From contig UQYQ01000009.1 of NCBI GenBank assembly GCA_900545345.1, forward strand, positions 12,055 through 76,054: a stretch of 64,000 bases of DNA, in the 5' to 3' direction. The position numbers and the translations under genes were made by a program. The DNA comes from an uncultured Ruminococcus sp. (GTDB lineage Bacteria; Bacillota; Clostridia; Oscillospirales; Ruminococcaceae). Below are positions 18,880-28,972 of this stretch, one piece after another (positions within the stretch are counted from its first letter, which is position 1; the number at the start of each line of letters is the position of its first letter). The notes below the pieces were generated by a model. The model did no database searches. It was not told the origin of the DNA and saw only the letters and a list, made by a program, of their open reading frames with translations.

Positions 18880-19349
18880 TGGCACAGTTATGCACTAAGT
18901 TTAATAAAACTAATAGAAATTTAACACCTGAAGCCAGGATTTCAGGCATAGAAACATTTCTTCAGTCCTTCACGGACGAGTTAGAGTATTTATTGGGAAA
19001 TCTAACCTTGAAGAATTTCAGCTCAACGACTGTTGATTTGCTTGAAAATGATCTTAATTGCAATCTGACAGAGGGGAGCAATAATACCGCTGAATTTAAT
19101 AACGGATTAAAAATCCAGTGGGGTAGCGTGCTGGTTACTCCGACAAGTGCGGGCGTATCTGTTTCAAAGACAATAATTTTCAGCAAGGCTTTCAGCATTC
19201 CTCCGTCAATAGCAGTAACTCCGTATACATCGGTTCCTCAAAATGTATTTTGCAGTTATACAGACAGAAACAAGAACGAATTTAAAATACAGCTTCGCAG
19301 AAACGATACAACGCCGACAACAGTTTCATGGATAGCGATAGGTATATAA
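18879..19349 (+). CDS. Short tail fibre-like protein with gp53-like C-terminal domain (156 aa)
   Basis: The N terminus (residues 1-65) is polar with helices. The C-terminal part (about 70-156) follows the pattern of the tail-fibre gp53-like C-terminal domain: GLKIQWGSV, then KTIIFSKAFSIPPSIAVTPY, and the ending VSWIAIGI. Such domains form trimers and often bind host surface sugars. With the nozzle gene before it, it is the likely receptor-binding protein of the podovirus-like module. Confidence 0.6.
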   Translation: MAQLCTKFNKTNRNLTPEARISGIETFLQSFTDELEYLLGNLTLKNFSSTTVDLLENDLNCNLTEGSNNTAEFNNGLKIQWGSVLVTPTSAGVSVSKTIIFSKAFSIPPSIAVTPYTSVPQNVFCSYTDRNKNEFKIQLRRNDTTPTTVSWIAIGI

Positions 19350-19365
19350 AGAAAGGAAGTTTATT

Positions 19366-20598
19366 ATGGGTAACAATTCAACATCAATAATTAATGATTC
19401 ACAGATAAAAAGTGCACAGAAGAATGTGGATAAAGCAGCGGCAGACTATAGAAATTCGCGGTTTTCGGTTTCGGGGGATACTGTGAATTATAAAAATCAG
19501 TTAAACAAACTGGGTGAATACCAATCACGGTACAGCAATAAAATCGGTGATACATTGTCAAACATTGAAAAAGGTTATGACATGAACTCGGACAAGCTGT
19601 ATCAGCAGTATAAACAGCAGTATACAAGAGAGGGGCTTAACGCTTCAAGAGATGTAAGCGGTCAGGTTGCTTCACTGAACGGCGGTGCTGACAGTTCAAT
19701 GGGACGCAGACAGGCGGCACAGGCGTATTACAACTATATGCAGGCGTTAAATGACAAAGTTCCCGAACTTGCTAATCAATGGCAGCAGAATCAATACAAT
19801 TATCTGTCGGCATTGCAGAGTCTTGACGAGTCGGATTACAACAAATATGCAAACAACAGAGATTATTACAAAGATATGTTCCAGTGGTCGTATAACAACG
19901 ATGTTAATATGTATCAGCTCACTCAGGAAAAGCTGTATAATCTTTTGAATCAGCAAAACACAAATCTTTCTAATAAAATGACACTTAAACAGTTTCAGAT
20001 GGAGTTTGATGAGAATGTCAGACAATTCGGCCTGGAATATGCTTTAAAGAAAGCAGAAAGTCAAGCAGGAATTGCCAATACAAAAGCCAATACAGAGAAT
20101 ACACGGGCTAATACAGCGGCAATGAAGGCATCACTTAATCAATCAAGCAATTCATCAAGCGGGGGTACAACAAATAAATCTACCAGTGGTAAGTCTACAG
20201 GCAATACAGTCTCTAAAAAATATCTAAGCCTAGCCAAATCAATAACTTCTTATGTAGACAGCGGAAATACCAAAGAGTTTAAATCAAAAGTAAATAAAGC
20301 TTACAAGAATGGTAATATTACAGAACAACAGAAAAACAGCTTGTTGAATACATTGAATAAAGCTGTTGCGTTAAATTCAAAAAGAAGCGGTGCTACAAAA
20401 GGGGCAAGTGCAGGAGTTTCTTCAACTGTAAATAAACAAAATTATAACAGTATAAAAAAAGAAGTTAAGCAAATTATTGATAATATGCCGACAAATTCAG
20501 TAGGGTATGCTACTAATTATATTAAACAACAGTATGATAAAGGGAAAATCAATAAGTCTCAGGTCGGTAAATTATTAGACTACATAAAAACAATTTAG
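19366..20598 (+). CDS. Probable ejection/internal virion protein (410 aa)
   Basis: A polar protein rich in Asn, Gln, Ser and Tyr, predicted to be mostly long helices (residues 20-240), with a low-complexity TKANTENTRANTAAMKAS stretch and a Ser/Gly/Thr-rich linker (about 255-285) before a small basic C-terminal domain. I do not recognise a catalytic motif. Position between the fibre and the giant polyvalent protein, as in P22 gp7/gp20/gp16 or T7 gp14-16 order, suggests a protein packaged in the head and released with the DNA. Confidence 0.5.
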   Translation: MGNNSTSIINDSQIKSAQKNVDKAAADYRNSRFSVSGDTVNYKNQLNKLGEYQSRYSNKIGDTLSNIEKGYDMNSDKLYQQYKQQYTREGLNASRDVSGQVASLNGGADSSMGRRQAAQAYYNYMQALNDKVPELANQWQQNQYNYLSALQSLDESDYNKYANNRDYYKDMFQWSYNNDVNMYQLTQEKLYNLLNQQNTNLSNKMTLKQFQMEFDENVRQFGLEYALKKAESQAGIANTKANTENTRANTAAMKASLNQSSNSSSGGTTNKSTSGKSTGNTVSKKYLSLAKSITSYVDSGNTKEFKSKVNKAYKNGNITEQQKNSLLNTLNKAVALNSKRSGATKGASAGVSSTVNKQNYNSIKKEVKQIIDNMPTNSVGYATNYIKQQYDKGKINKSQVGKLLDYIKTI

Positions 20599-20609
20599 GA
20601 GTGTTTAAA

Positions 20610-23600
20610 ATGGCAAAAAAACGTGATGATGAATTTTATAAAATAGTTAAAGAGCATCTTGGCAGTCCGAGTGATGCAGAACGTGCAGAACGTAGGATGA
20701 ATGGATATAATAAGCAAAATAAAGCAACAAAGCAAGCTACAATAGTGAAAAGCACCAATAATAAAAAAATAAATGTAAAAACTTATATTCCTAAAAGTAC
20801 AAATACTAATAGTAATAATAGTTCTAATAATCATAGCGTTATTAATTCTAACGATTTAAGCAAAATGGAAAATAACTATTTTAATAATTATGTTTCTCAG
20901 CATAATTATAATGATGAAAATGTGAGAGTGTTTACCAAAGAACGCAATCAAAAAAAAGCAAATGAATTAAAGTCAAATATTAACGAAATCATTCAAAACA
21001 GAAGTAACAATAATAGGCTTGCAGAACTGGAGGTTGCAAAGTCAAAGTTAAAGAAAAAAGATGGAAACGGCAGTACTGTTGAATATTTAGGAGAAGATTA
21101 TAAAAAAATAGAAGAAAATAAAACAAAGCGGAAACAAATTGAAGATGAGCAGGAAGCCATAAAATCCGGCGTGTATAATGCACCTAAAAAAATAGGTAAT
21201 GATGATTTAAGCTCTGCTTGGTTAATTCATAATACTAAAGAAAATTTAGAGAAAAATGCTGAAAAAGCTTTACATGATGAAAATATTAAATTAAATAATC
21301 AGCAGTCAAAACTGCGTAATGCTGTTTATGATACATTAACACAGGATACAAGAGATAAAATATCTCAAGAACAAAAAGCTAAAGTGGAAGAACGAAAAAG
21401 AGATATGGAACTGCAAGGCTTTGATAATTATCAGGATATGGTGGATTATAATGATAGTTGGAAAGGAACTTTATCGTACATAGGAAGAAGTCTTGCAAAC
21501 AGTTTACACAACTTCAACAAAAATGTAACAACGGATGTCAGGGATTTTTTTGGAATTAGAAATGAACTGAATGATTTGGGTCTTGGATTTATCAATGATA
21601 TTGCTGATTATTATGGTGATGTAGCAGATAAGGATAATGAGTATTTAGCCAGTAAAACTAAATATGTAGGAACTGGTACACGATTAGCAGGAGAAGGTAC
21701 TCAAATTCTTGCACAAATGACACCGCAAATAGCATTTGCACTATTAAGCGGCGGCTCATCCACAGCAATAAGTGCAGGTGAAGCTATAGGAAATGCCTCT
21801 ACAAGTGCAAAGGTAGTATCTTCTATAAAAACCATGGCAAAGCAACCGACATTCTGGACTACTGTCATTCAAGAGGGCGGAAATGCATATGAAGAAGCGA
21901 TAAACAGCGGTGCTTCTCAGGAAGAAGCACAGTTATCCGCTATATATACAGGCTTGATGAATGGTGCCATTGAAATGGGCGGAGGTCTTGAAGACGGTGC
22001 AAAAAAAGGTATAAAGAATTGGTTAAAGCAAGGCAGTGATGAGGGCTTAGAAGAAGTTAAGCAAGATTTTGTAAGCGGACTTGTTTCGAAAGGTGTATAT
22101 GATAATGATAAACCAATGTATTCCACTGAAGATGATAATGCTGTGTTGAACCCTGCTAATGAGTTGAAGGCTTATTTGGGCGGATTTTTCGGTGGAACAG
22201 TGGGTTCAGGTATACAAAGAGGTGCAGTAAAGGCTTTTAATAAAGCTCAAAACGCACATCAAAATAAAAAACTAACCAATTTCTATGATAAATTAATTCA
22301 ATCAGAGAGTCCTTCTGAAAATTTAATTGAGAATACAAACCAAACCGAAATCACAGAAGCTCCGAGCGTTGAAGCGGTTATCTCAGAAGCTGAAACCAAT
22401 CAGGAAACAGCTAAAAGAATCAGCAAAGTTATTGATAAAATAGATAAGGGAGAAACTGTTACTAACAGCGAGATTGCAGAATTAAAATATAATAAAACTG
22501 CGTCAAATATGATCGAACAGATGGCAGGACTAAAGGAAAGCAAAATAATTTCTGCTCTTGATAATGATACAGTTCGGGAAGTTATTAACGAGGCTCAGAA
22601 CGGTAAAAAGAATATTGATACCGCTTCTATGCTCGGCAATATAAGAAGCAACTTGAATTTAACGCAGAATATAGCTGAAAATACAAACGAGAATAGCTCC
22701 GATGCGGTTTTAAATGCTGATAAGGGTAAATTAACGGGTATCAATAAAAATGCCGTAGAGAGCATTTCAGAGCCTTATAATGCTTCACAATCAAATGAAG
22801 TCGGCGAAGCCATGCCTGAAAACATTGTCCGAAATGCTAAGAAAAATTACATAAACAACATTGAAGCTGATAATTTGACTGCAAGTGAAGAAACAGCAGC
22901 TTTAAATGATTCTCCATATATTGAAAATGTTTTAAATAACGACAGCAATTCATATAATAAAGTTGAGAATGATTCTAATAAAATATTTAAGCTTGGTATT
23001 TCTAATAAAAGGTCAGGCATGACAAATATAAGAAAAGTACAGTCTATTGACAACGGTGTAGCACAGCTGTTAATGTCAAACGGTGATGTCGTATCAGCAG
23101 ATGCACTTGATTTTTCAAATAATCAAAATGCCGAAATTATACTAAAGAATGCTGGTAAGTATAACAGTAGTACAGCTAATACTTTTATAGCAAACTATGA
23201 CAGCAGCAGAAGCACACCGCAGGCATATTCAACAGCATTTAATTCTGTTTATAAAATGTCTAAAGCAGGTATGAGCTTCGATGCTGTGGCTTCTGAAGCA
23301 AGTGCCGCAAGAGGAATACTGGGAGAAAACTCTTTCAATGCGGCAATCAGAGCAGGTAGAAATACTGCTAAAGGTGTTTTTTCAGATAATACAAGCAGTA
23401 ACGCCAAAAATACTGCAAAAACAAAAATGACAGATGAAGTTTCAAGAACGGACAAAAGTGCGTCCAAGTTAATAACTTCATCTGCCAAGAAAAATATATC
23501 AGAAAAAAGCAACACTGTCAAGGCAAATAAAATAGATGTAAAGAAATCAGCAAAAGAATTTTCAAAAGCTTTGGGTGTGAAAATTAATGTATATCAGAGT

Positions 23601-26600
23601 GACACCTATATAAGAGGATATGAGAAAAACGGAGAAATATTTGTAAACGAAAGTTGGGTAAATAAAAAAGCAAACAGTGCATCGGAATTTAATTATATTC
23701 TTGCACATGAGATTACACATACTTTAGAAGAATCAGATTATTATAATCAACTCAAATCGTTTATATTAAATAGCCGAGTGTATGATGACAGCCTTAAATT
23801 AAGAGATACAACCCATACAGAAGAAGTCAGAAACCGTCAGGAGTTATATGGGAAGTACGGCAAAGAGCTGACAAAAGAGCAGGCAGAACGAGAGCTGATA
23901 GCCGATTTTATAGCCGATGAACTGCTGACTAATGAGGAATGTATAAAAGAGCTTGCGTATAAGGACAAGAAACTGTTTGTAAAAATAAAAGAGTTTTTAA
24001 ACAAGATGATTGACACATTGAAAAGATTTGTTAAAAATTCAAGTGACATCACACAGGCACAAAAAGACCTTATTCATATCAAGCAGTTATATAAAAAAGC
24101 ATTTGATGATGTCAAGAAAAACGGTACATATTCAAATGAAATCAAATACAGTAAAAAGCTAGGTGGATATAATCCTGATATTAATGTTTCGACTAAAAAT
24201 ATTGCGAATGTATTTGGCATTGAGGATATTAATAATTTAAGTGAAGTACAAAGAAAAGTCTACAATAAACTACTTGACAGTTACATATCAACTTCAACAC
24301 AATCCAAACCTATAATTAATATTGATACTGGAATGAAGATAGAAATATGGAAAAAAGGTATAAATGAAACTTTTGGAAACCACTCAGCATATAGGAATAT
24401 TCCTCAAAATATGAAAAAAGCAAAATTAGCCACTATGACTAATCTTGCAAAAATGATTAAGTACGGAGAAGTTCGTTCGCCTGAATCAAGGAACTATCAT
24501 AATCCAAATAGCAGTGTTACATTTGCATATTTGACTTCACCGATAACTATTGACGGAAAGAAATATAATGTAAATATGGATATAAGAAAAACCCGTCAGG
24601 GTAATAGATTTTATATTCATAAAATAAAAATAGCAGACGAAGTTTCGAGAACGGACCAAAGTGCGTTCAAGTTAATAACTTCACCTGCTAATAACAATAT
24701 ATCACAGAATGATAATACTGTCAATAGTAATATACTCAAAAATTCTGATAGTGATACAAAGTTTTCAATTGACCCTAAGTTTATATCTGATTATGACAAT
24801 TGGGATAAGAAAAATCAATACAAGGTTTTTATATTGGGTAAAACTTCAAATGCCTTAAAATCTATTGGATTAAGTGATAAAACAATAACAATGGATTCAA
24901 GTAAAATATTAAAAATCAAGAAAAAACATTCCGCTATGACAGACAATATAATTAAAGATATTCCAAAGGTATTAGAAAATCCTGTTGCAATAATGAAATC
25001 AAAAACAAAGAACAACAGAATAACTATGTTTGGAAGTCTAACCGATACAGACGGTAAGCCTGTTTTAGCTGTATTGGAATTAAATCCAATGAAATACGGA
25101 TACAAATTAGATGAGTACAAGGTTGCAAGTGCATACGGTAAAGATAATTTGCAGAACCTTATTGACACTAGCGAAATGCTCTATGTAGATAATAAAAAAA
25201 GAACTACGGACTTATTGAATGAAACCCGGCTCCAATTGCCTTCGACATTCAATAAGAGTAGTTCTCTTAAAAACATTGTATCAAATAATAATACAAATGT
25301 CAATAATAGTATACTCGAAAATTCTGACAGTGATACAAAGTTTTCATTAGATGATGACTTAAAAAATCTAAATGACAAATACGGCACAAAGAAAAAAGGT
25401 GAAAACCCTGTAAGAGATATTGATGTGCCTGAAAAGTCAAGTGACAATAAGCGAGTAAGGGAGTTTGTAAAGACTATTCTTGAAAGTGATGCCTTAACTG
25501 ATGAAATGGTTAATGAAGTCAGTCATGAATTAGTGAAAGATACTTTATCATACGAACCTATAAGCAATGAAAATGTACTTAAAGTTGCTAATGAATGGCT
25601 TGATAATAACGGTAAGGGAGTTACTGAAAAGCACTGGAGAGATTGGGAAGTTATCTCTGACAGGGGACATAAGGTCACTGCACTTGATGTTGCAAAGGGT
25701 GAACTGCTTTTAAAGTCTGCCGCACAAAACAATGATACACAAAAAGTATTAAAGCTTACCGCTGAAATCTCTGAAATGGCAACTGCTGCAGGTCAGACTG
25801 TACAGGCGATGCGACTGTTAAAGAAATCCACAGGACTTGGACAGTTATATTATGCAGAGAAAACCGTCCGTAGAATGAATATCGATTATGAGACTAAATA
25901 CGCTAAGAAAGGCAAGGAAGCTCCGCAAATTAAAATAAATGAAGATTTGGCATTAGAATTAGCACAGGCAAAAACCGAAACACAAAAGGAAGTAGCAGCG
26001 GACAAATTATACAAAGATATAGGTGAACAAGTACCGTCTAATTGGGTGGACAAATGGAATGCTTGGCGGTATATGTCTATGCTTACAAACCCTACAACGC
26101 ATATAAGAAATGTAGTAGGAAATGGCATATTTATGCCTGCTGTGGCAACTAAAAATGCTATTGCGTATGGACTGGAAACCGCATTTCTCAGGAACGGTCA
26201 GGAAAAGACTAAGACTATTAAGGTTAGAGATGAATACAAGACATTTGCCGAACAGGATTTTGATTATGTCGAGGCTGAACTAACAGGCAATGGAAAATAT
26301 GAGCCTACGGATATGATTCAGTCAAATAAAGCCATTTTTAAAAACAAATTTCTTGAGGGCATAAGAAACCTTAACGGAAATTTATTAGAAGCAGAAGATG
26401 CTATATTCCTGAAACATCATTATAAGCGTGCGTTCAGTATGTATTTGCAAGCTAATAAAATTGCTCTTAATGAGCTGTCTGATGTCAATGCCGAAAACGC
26501 AAGAAAGGCAGCTATAGACAAAGGTCGTATTTATGCTATTAAAGAAGCACAAAAAGCTACATACCGAGATGCATCAAAGTTAGCGGACGCTATATCTCAA

Positions 26601-27983
26601 TTTGCTAAATCTCATAAGGCAGCAGGTGTAGTGGTTGAGGGAGTTATTCCGTTTAAAAAGACACCTATTAATGTTGCGAAGCGTGCTGTTGAATACAGCC
26701 CTGCGGGTCTTATTAAAGCTTTTACTTACGATATAGCAAAATTAAGGCATGGTGAAATCAGTGTCGGTGAATATATTGACCGTATTTCAGCAGGAATAAC
26801 AGGAACAGGATTAACAGCTTTAGGTTTGTTCTTAGGTCATCTCGGTTTAATTAAAGTCGGTTTAGGTGGTGATGATAAAGAACAAGGTTTAAAAAAGTTA
26901 GAAGGTCATCAAGAATATTCTATTGAATTGTTTGGCTATTCATATACTTTCGATTGGGCGTGTCCTGCTGCTATTCCTATATTTATAGGTGCAAAGGCAG
27001 GGGAAATGCTGAATGACGAAAACGAAGGTTTAACCTTTGCAGATTATGAGGATTTAACTACTACAATGCTAGACCCGATGTTTGAAATGTCCGTATTAAG
27101 CGGAATAGATAATATGATTAATAATGTCAAGTTCAGTAAAAGTCCTGTAGTAGACACTGGACTATATGCTGTAAGTTCATATTTAGGACAAGCTGTTCCT
27201 ACATTAGGCGGAAAAATTGCCGGTACAATTGACGGTACAAGAAGAAGCTCATACATTGATAAATCTAAAGATACTTTTGTTTCAAAGAATTTTACAAGTT
27301 CGCAACAGCAGTTTGTGAATAAAATTGTTAAGAAGATACCCGGTGCTACTTACTTATTGGAACCTTATGTAAATGAGTGGGGAGAACAGGAAAAGCAAGA
27401 CAATGTTGGTGTAAGAATTTTTCAGAACTTTATTTCACCCGGTTATATTTCTAAAATTGAAGTGGATGAAGTCGAAAAAATGCTAGAGGATACTTATAAA
27501 GAAAGTGGAAATAATACTGTTCTGCCTACAAAGTCTAAAAAGTATTTCAGTGTGAACGGCGATACCGTACATTTGAATGCTGACGAATATACAACTTATG
27601 CGACAGTAAGGGGACAGATGGCACATAGCATTTTAAAAGACTTGTCAAATAACGATGATTTTAAATCGGCTGAGAGTGCAGATAAGGCAAGCTTGATTTC
27701 TAAAGCGTATGAGCTTTCAAATGCAATAGCAAAGCAGGGTGTAAGTGATTACAAGCCAGACGGTTGGATAAACAAAGCAACAGAAGCAAACGAAAAGGGC
27801 ATGAGTTATTCAGATTTCCTTGTTATGCGTGAGAGTTTAAATGAGATAAGCGGAGAAGGAACTAAAGAAAAACGATACAATAAAATTCGCCGTATGAACA
27901 TTAACAAGAGTGCTAAAGAGGCTTTATGGAAATCATTCAATTATGATATGTCATTAGGCGGAGAAAAGATATATTTTTATTAA
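20610..27983 (+). CDS. Giant polyvalent/ejection protein with zincin, nuclease-like and MuF-C domains (2457 aa)
   Basis: One of the largest phage proteins of this kind. In order: charged coiled coils (1-300); a Gly/Ala-rich, partly hydrophobic region (about 365-530, ILAQMTPQIAFALLSGG onward); long Asn/Ser/Glu linkers; a zincin protease motif HEITH at 1033-1037; a domain resembling phage barnase/EndoU/ColicinE5/RelE-like nucleases (about 1240-1345, FGNHSAYRNIP...RSPESRNYHNPNS); a MuF-C-like domain (about 1394-1548, ending in LQLPSTF); then helical, partly membrane-like C-terminal domains (GITGTGLTALGLFLGHLGLIKVG near 2065-2090). Such polyvalent proteins are thought to enter the host with the DNA. 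Short DNA repeats flank the domain cassettes. ATG 20610 is chosen, with AGGAG eight bases upstream. Confidence 0.8.
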   Translation: MAKKRDDEFYKIVKEHLGSPSDAERAERRMNGYNKQNKATKQATIVKSTNNKKINVKTYIPKSTNTNSNNSSNNHSVINSNDLSKMENNYFNNYVSQHNYNDENVRVFTKERNQKKANELKSNINEIIQNRSNNNRLAELEVAKSKLKKKDGNGSTVEYLGEDYKKIEENKTKRKQIEDEQEAIKSGVYNAPKKIGNDDLSSAWLIHNTKENLEKNAEKALHDENIKLNNQQSKLRNAVYDTLTQDTRDKISQEQKAKVEERKRDMELQGFDNYQDMVDYNDSWKGTLSYIGRSLANSLHNFNKNVTTDVRDFFGIRNELNDLGLGFINDIADYYGDVADKDNEYLASKTKYVGTGTRLAGEGTQILAQMTPQIAFALLSGGSSTAISAGEAIGNASTSAKVVSSIKTMAKQPTFWTTVIQEGGNAYEEAINSGASQEEAQLSAIYTGLMNGAIEMGGGLEDGAKKGIKNWLKQGSDEGLEEVKQDFVSGLVSKGVYDNDKPMYSTEDDNAVLNPANELKAYLGGFFGGTVGSGIQRGAVKAFNKAQNAHQNKKLTNFYDKLIQSESPSENLIENTNQTEITEAPSVEAVISEAETNQETAKRISKVIDKIDKGETVTNSEIAELKYNKTASNMIEQMAGLKESKIISALDNDTVREVINEAQNGKKNIDTASMLGNIRSNLNLTQNIAENTNENSSDAVLNADKGKLTGINKNAVESISEPYNASQSNEVGEAMPENIVRNAKKNYINNIEADNLTASEETAALNDSPYIENVLNNDSNSYNKVENDSNKIFKLGISNKRSGMTNIRKVQSIDNGVAQLLMSNGDVVSADALDFSNNQNAEIILKNAGKYNSSTANTFIANYDSSRSTPQAYSTAFNSVYKMSKAGMSFDAVASEASAARGILGENSFNAAIRAGRNTAKGVFSDNTSSNAKNTAKTKMTDEVSRTDKSASKLITSSAKKNISEKSNTVKANKIDVKKSAKEFSKALGVKINVYQSDTYIRGYEKNGEIFVNESWVNKKANSASEFNYILAHEITHTLEESDYYNQLKSFILNSRVYDDSLKLRDTTHTEEVRNRQELYGKYGKELTKEQAERELIADFIADELLTNEECIKELAYKDKKLFVKIKEFLNKMIDTLKRFVKNSSDITQAQKDLIHIKQLYKKAFDDVKKNGTYSNEIKYSKKLGGYNPDINVSTKNIANVFGIEDINNLSEVQRKVYNKLLDSYISTSTQSKPIINIDTGMKIEIWKKGINETFGNHSAYRNIPQNMKKAKLATMTNLAKMIKYGEVRSPESRNYHNPNSSVTFAYLTSPITIDGKKYNVNMDIRKTRQGNRFYIHKIKIADEVSRTDQSAFKLITSPANNNISQNDNTVNSNILKNSDSDTKFSIDPKFISDYDNWDKKNQYKVFILGKTSNALKSIGLSDKTITMDSSKILKIKKKHSAMTDNIIKDIPKVLENPVAIMKSKTKNNRITMFGSLTDTDGKPVLAVLELNPMKYGYKLDEYKVASAYGKDNLQNLIDTSEMLYVDNKKRTTDLLNETRLQLPSTFNKSSSLKNIVSNNNTNVNNSILENSDSDTKFSLDDDLKNLNDKYGTKKKGENPVRDIDVPEKSSDNKRVREFVKTILESDALTDEMVNEVSHELVKDTLSYEPISNENVLKVANEWLDNNGKGVTEKHWRDWEVISDRGHKVTALDVAKGELLLKSAAQNNDTQKVLKLTAEISEMATAAGQTVQAMRLLKKSTGLGQLYYAEKTVRRMNIDYETKYAKKGKEAPQIKINEDLALELAQAKTETQKEVAADKLYKDIGEQVPSNWVDKWNAWRYMSMLTNPTTHIRNVVGNGIFMPAVATKNAIAYGLETAFLRNGQEKTKTIKVRDEYKTFAEQDFDYVEAELTGNGKYEPTDMIQSNKAIFKNKFLEGIRNLNGNLLEAEDAIFLKHHYKRAFSMYLQANKIALNELSDVNAENARKAAIDKGRIYAIKEAQKATYRDASKLADAISQFAKSHKAAGVVVEGVIPFKKTPINVAKRAVEYSPAGLIKAFTYDIAKLRHGEISVGEYIDRISAGITGTGLTALGLFLGHLGLIKVGLGGDDKEQGLKKLEGHQEYSIELFGYSYTFDWACPAAIPIFIGAKAGEMLNDENEGLTFADYEDLTTTMLDPMFEMSVLSGIDNMINNVKFSKSPVVDTGLYAVSSYLGQAVPTLGGKIAGTIDGTRRSSYIDKSKDTFVSKNFTSSQQQFVNKIVKKIPGATYLLEPYVNEWGEQEKQDNVGVRIFQNFISPGYISKIEVDEVEKMLEDTYKESGNNTVLPTKSKKYFSVNGDTVHLNADEYTTYATVRGQMAHSILKDLSNNDDFKSAESADKASLISKAYELSNAIAKQGVSDYKPDGWINKATEANEKGMSYSDFLVMRESLNEISGEGTKEKRYNKIRRMNINKSAKEALWKSFNYDMSLGGEKIYFY
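23430..23501 (+). repeat. Intragenic repeat A, copy 1
   Basis: This stretch codes for TDEVSRTDKSASKLITSSA and is almost identical at DNA level to 24633-24704, which codes for ADEVSRTDQSAFKLITSPA. Several of the differences are silent. The two copies bracket the zincin and nuclease-like domains of the giant phage protein. Confidence 0.85.
24633..24704 (+). repeat. Intragenic repeat A, copy 2
   Basis: Second copy of the DEVSRTD-x-SA-x-KLITS linker. It lies right after the nuclease-like domain and just before the first copy of repeat B. Confidence 0.85.
24719..24768 (+). repeat. Intragenic repeat B, copy 1
   Basis: This codes for NSNILKNSDSDTKFSID and matches 25299-25348 (NNSILENSDSDTKFSLD) at DNA level with few differences. 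The two copies bracket the MuF-C-like domain. Confidence 0.85.
25299..25348 (+). repeat. Intragenic repeat B, copy 2
   Basis: Second copy of the ILxNSDSDTKFS linker, located after the LQLPSTF end of the MuF-C-like domain. Confidence 0.85.
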
Positions 27984-28020
27984 TTAGAACAGCCCTCTGA
28001 GTTGGAGGGTCGTTTCTAAT
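27983..28020 (+). terminator. Hairpin after the giant phage gene
   Basis: CCCTC-tgagttg-GAGGG forms the core of a longer imperfect stem (ATTAGAAC...GTTTCTAAT). There is no run of T after it, so it may be an mRNA 3' end or processing structure rather than a classical terminator. It closes the + strand structural operon. Confidence 0.55.
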
Positions 28021-28162
28021 TCGACACATTAGGAATTATTATACCAAACTCGAATTAAATAATACTAAATAAGAATTTGGTGTTGACTTTTGTAAAACTG
28101 CAACAAATAATATAATTAAAATGTCGAAGTTGAATAGTTTATTTAATGGAGTGTATTTGAAT

Positions 28163-28726
28163 ATGATAAAGTTTGTCAAGAATCTAATAAATGTAGAATT
28201 TTCAGTATATATCATAATATTCGTGTTTATTTTATTAATTACAATTTGTTTTTTTATATCATATATTAAGTTTTCCCAAAAATGTGATTTTGATTTACAT
28301 ATTATTATAAATGAATATAAGAAACAATCAGATTATAAAGAGCATTTATGTATGTTAATAAAATTATCTATAAATAAAGTCAATGGATGGAACAAAATAA
28401 CAATATATTATACTCTATTACATTACATATTGAATATTTGGAGCATTATATTTAGTTGCATGAGCATATATTTTTCTTTTGATTTTAAAAATAAATTATC
28501 AATATTTGCTTCGATTATTGCTATTTTAGCAGTATCTATTAACTTGTTTCTCAGGTGTGAAAGAAAATGGAGTACATCTAGGAAAGTGTTGGCGAAAGCA
28601 CGTATTGAAACAAATATTTTTCTCGTTGATTTACAAAGTGTTCATAATACATCAAAACATATAAAAAAATATGCAAATAAAATTATTGAACTTGAAAAAT
28701 CATTGAACGATTCAGAATTGTCATAA
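28163..28726 (+). CDS. Membrane protein of unknown function, possibly SLATT-like (187 aa)
   Basis: An AT-rich accessory gene. The protein has an N-terminal membrane segment (about 14-36) and a hairpin of two more (about 85-105 and 110-128), followed by CERKWSTSRKVLAKARIETN and a charged helix. A TM pair followed by a Trp/Arg-rich helix resembles SLATT-type membrane effectors, but this is tentative. The start is uncertain: ATG 28163 or TTG 28157 sit behind GGAG, while ATG 28121 lacks a ribosome binding site. It lies outside the structural operon near the prophage end, where genes expressed in the lysogen usually sit. Confidence 0.5.
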   Translation: MIKFVKNLINVEFSVYIIIFVFILLITICFFISYIKFSQKCDFDLHIIINEYKKQSDYKEHLCMLIKLSINKVNGWNKITIYYTLLHYILNIWSIIFSCMSIYFSFDFKNKLSIFASIIAILAVSINLFLRCERKWSTSRKVLAKARIETNIFLVDLQSVHNTSKHIKKYANKIIELEKSLNDSELS

Positions 28727-28858
28727 TTAAATATATAGGTTGATGTGTTTATTACTTGAAAAGTTTGCAATGATTTGCATTAAAATGCGAACCTTTAAAT
28801 TTAAATTAATATTGTGTTATGAATATTTGTTCATTTTTCACAAATATATAAAATAATG

Positions 28859-28887
28859 TTGTAATTTGTTAAAATTTATAGTATGAT
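28859..28887 (+). promoter_or_regulatory. Promoter of the 176-aa accessory gene
   Basis: TTGTAA (28859-28864) and TATGAT (28882-28887) with 17 bases between. It lies about 85 bases before the ATG of the accessory gene in an otherwise very AT-rich 246-base spacer. Confidence 0.5.
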
Positions 28888-28972
28888 AAAAAATACGGGA
28901 GTAAATTTTTTCTTTTATCTATCCCTTGATTAATGGTAGATTAAACAATTATGTTACAAGGAGTGAATACAA

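Noticed and set aside
23430..25348. Intein inside the giant phage protein
   Set aside because: The repeated segments are linkers. No intein splice-junction residues or Hint-domain motifs were seen.
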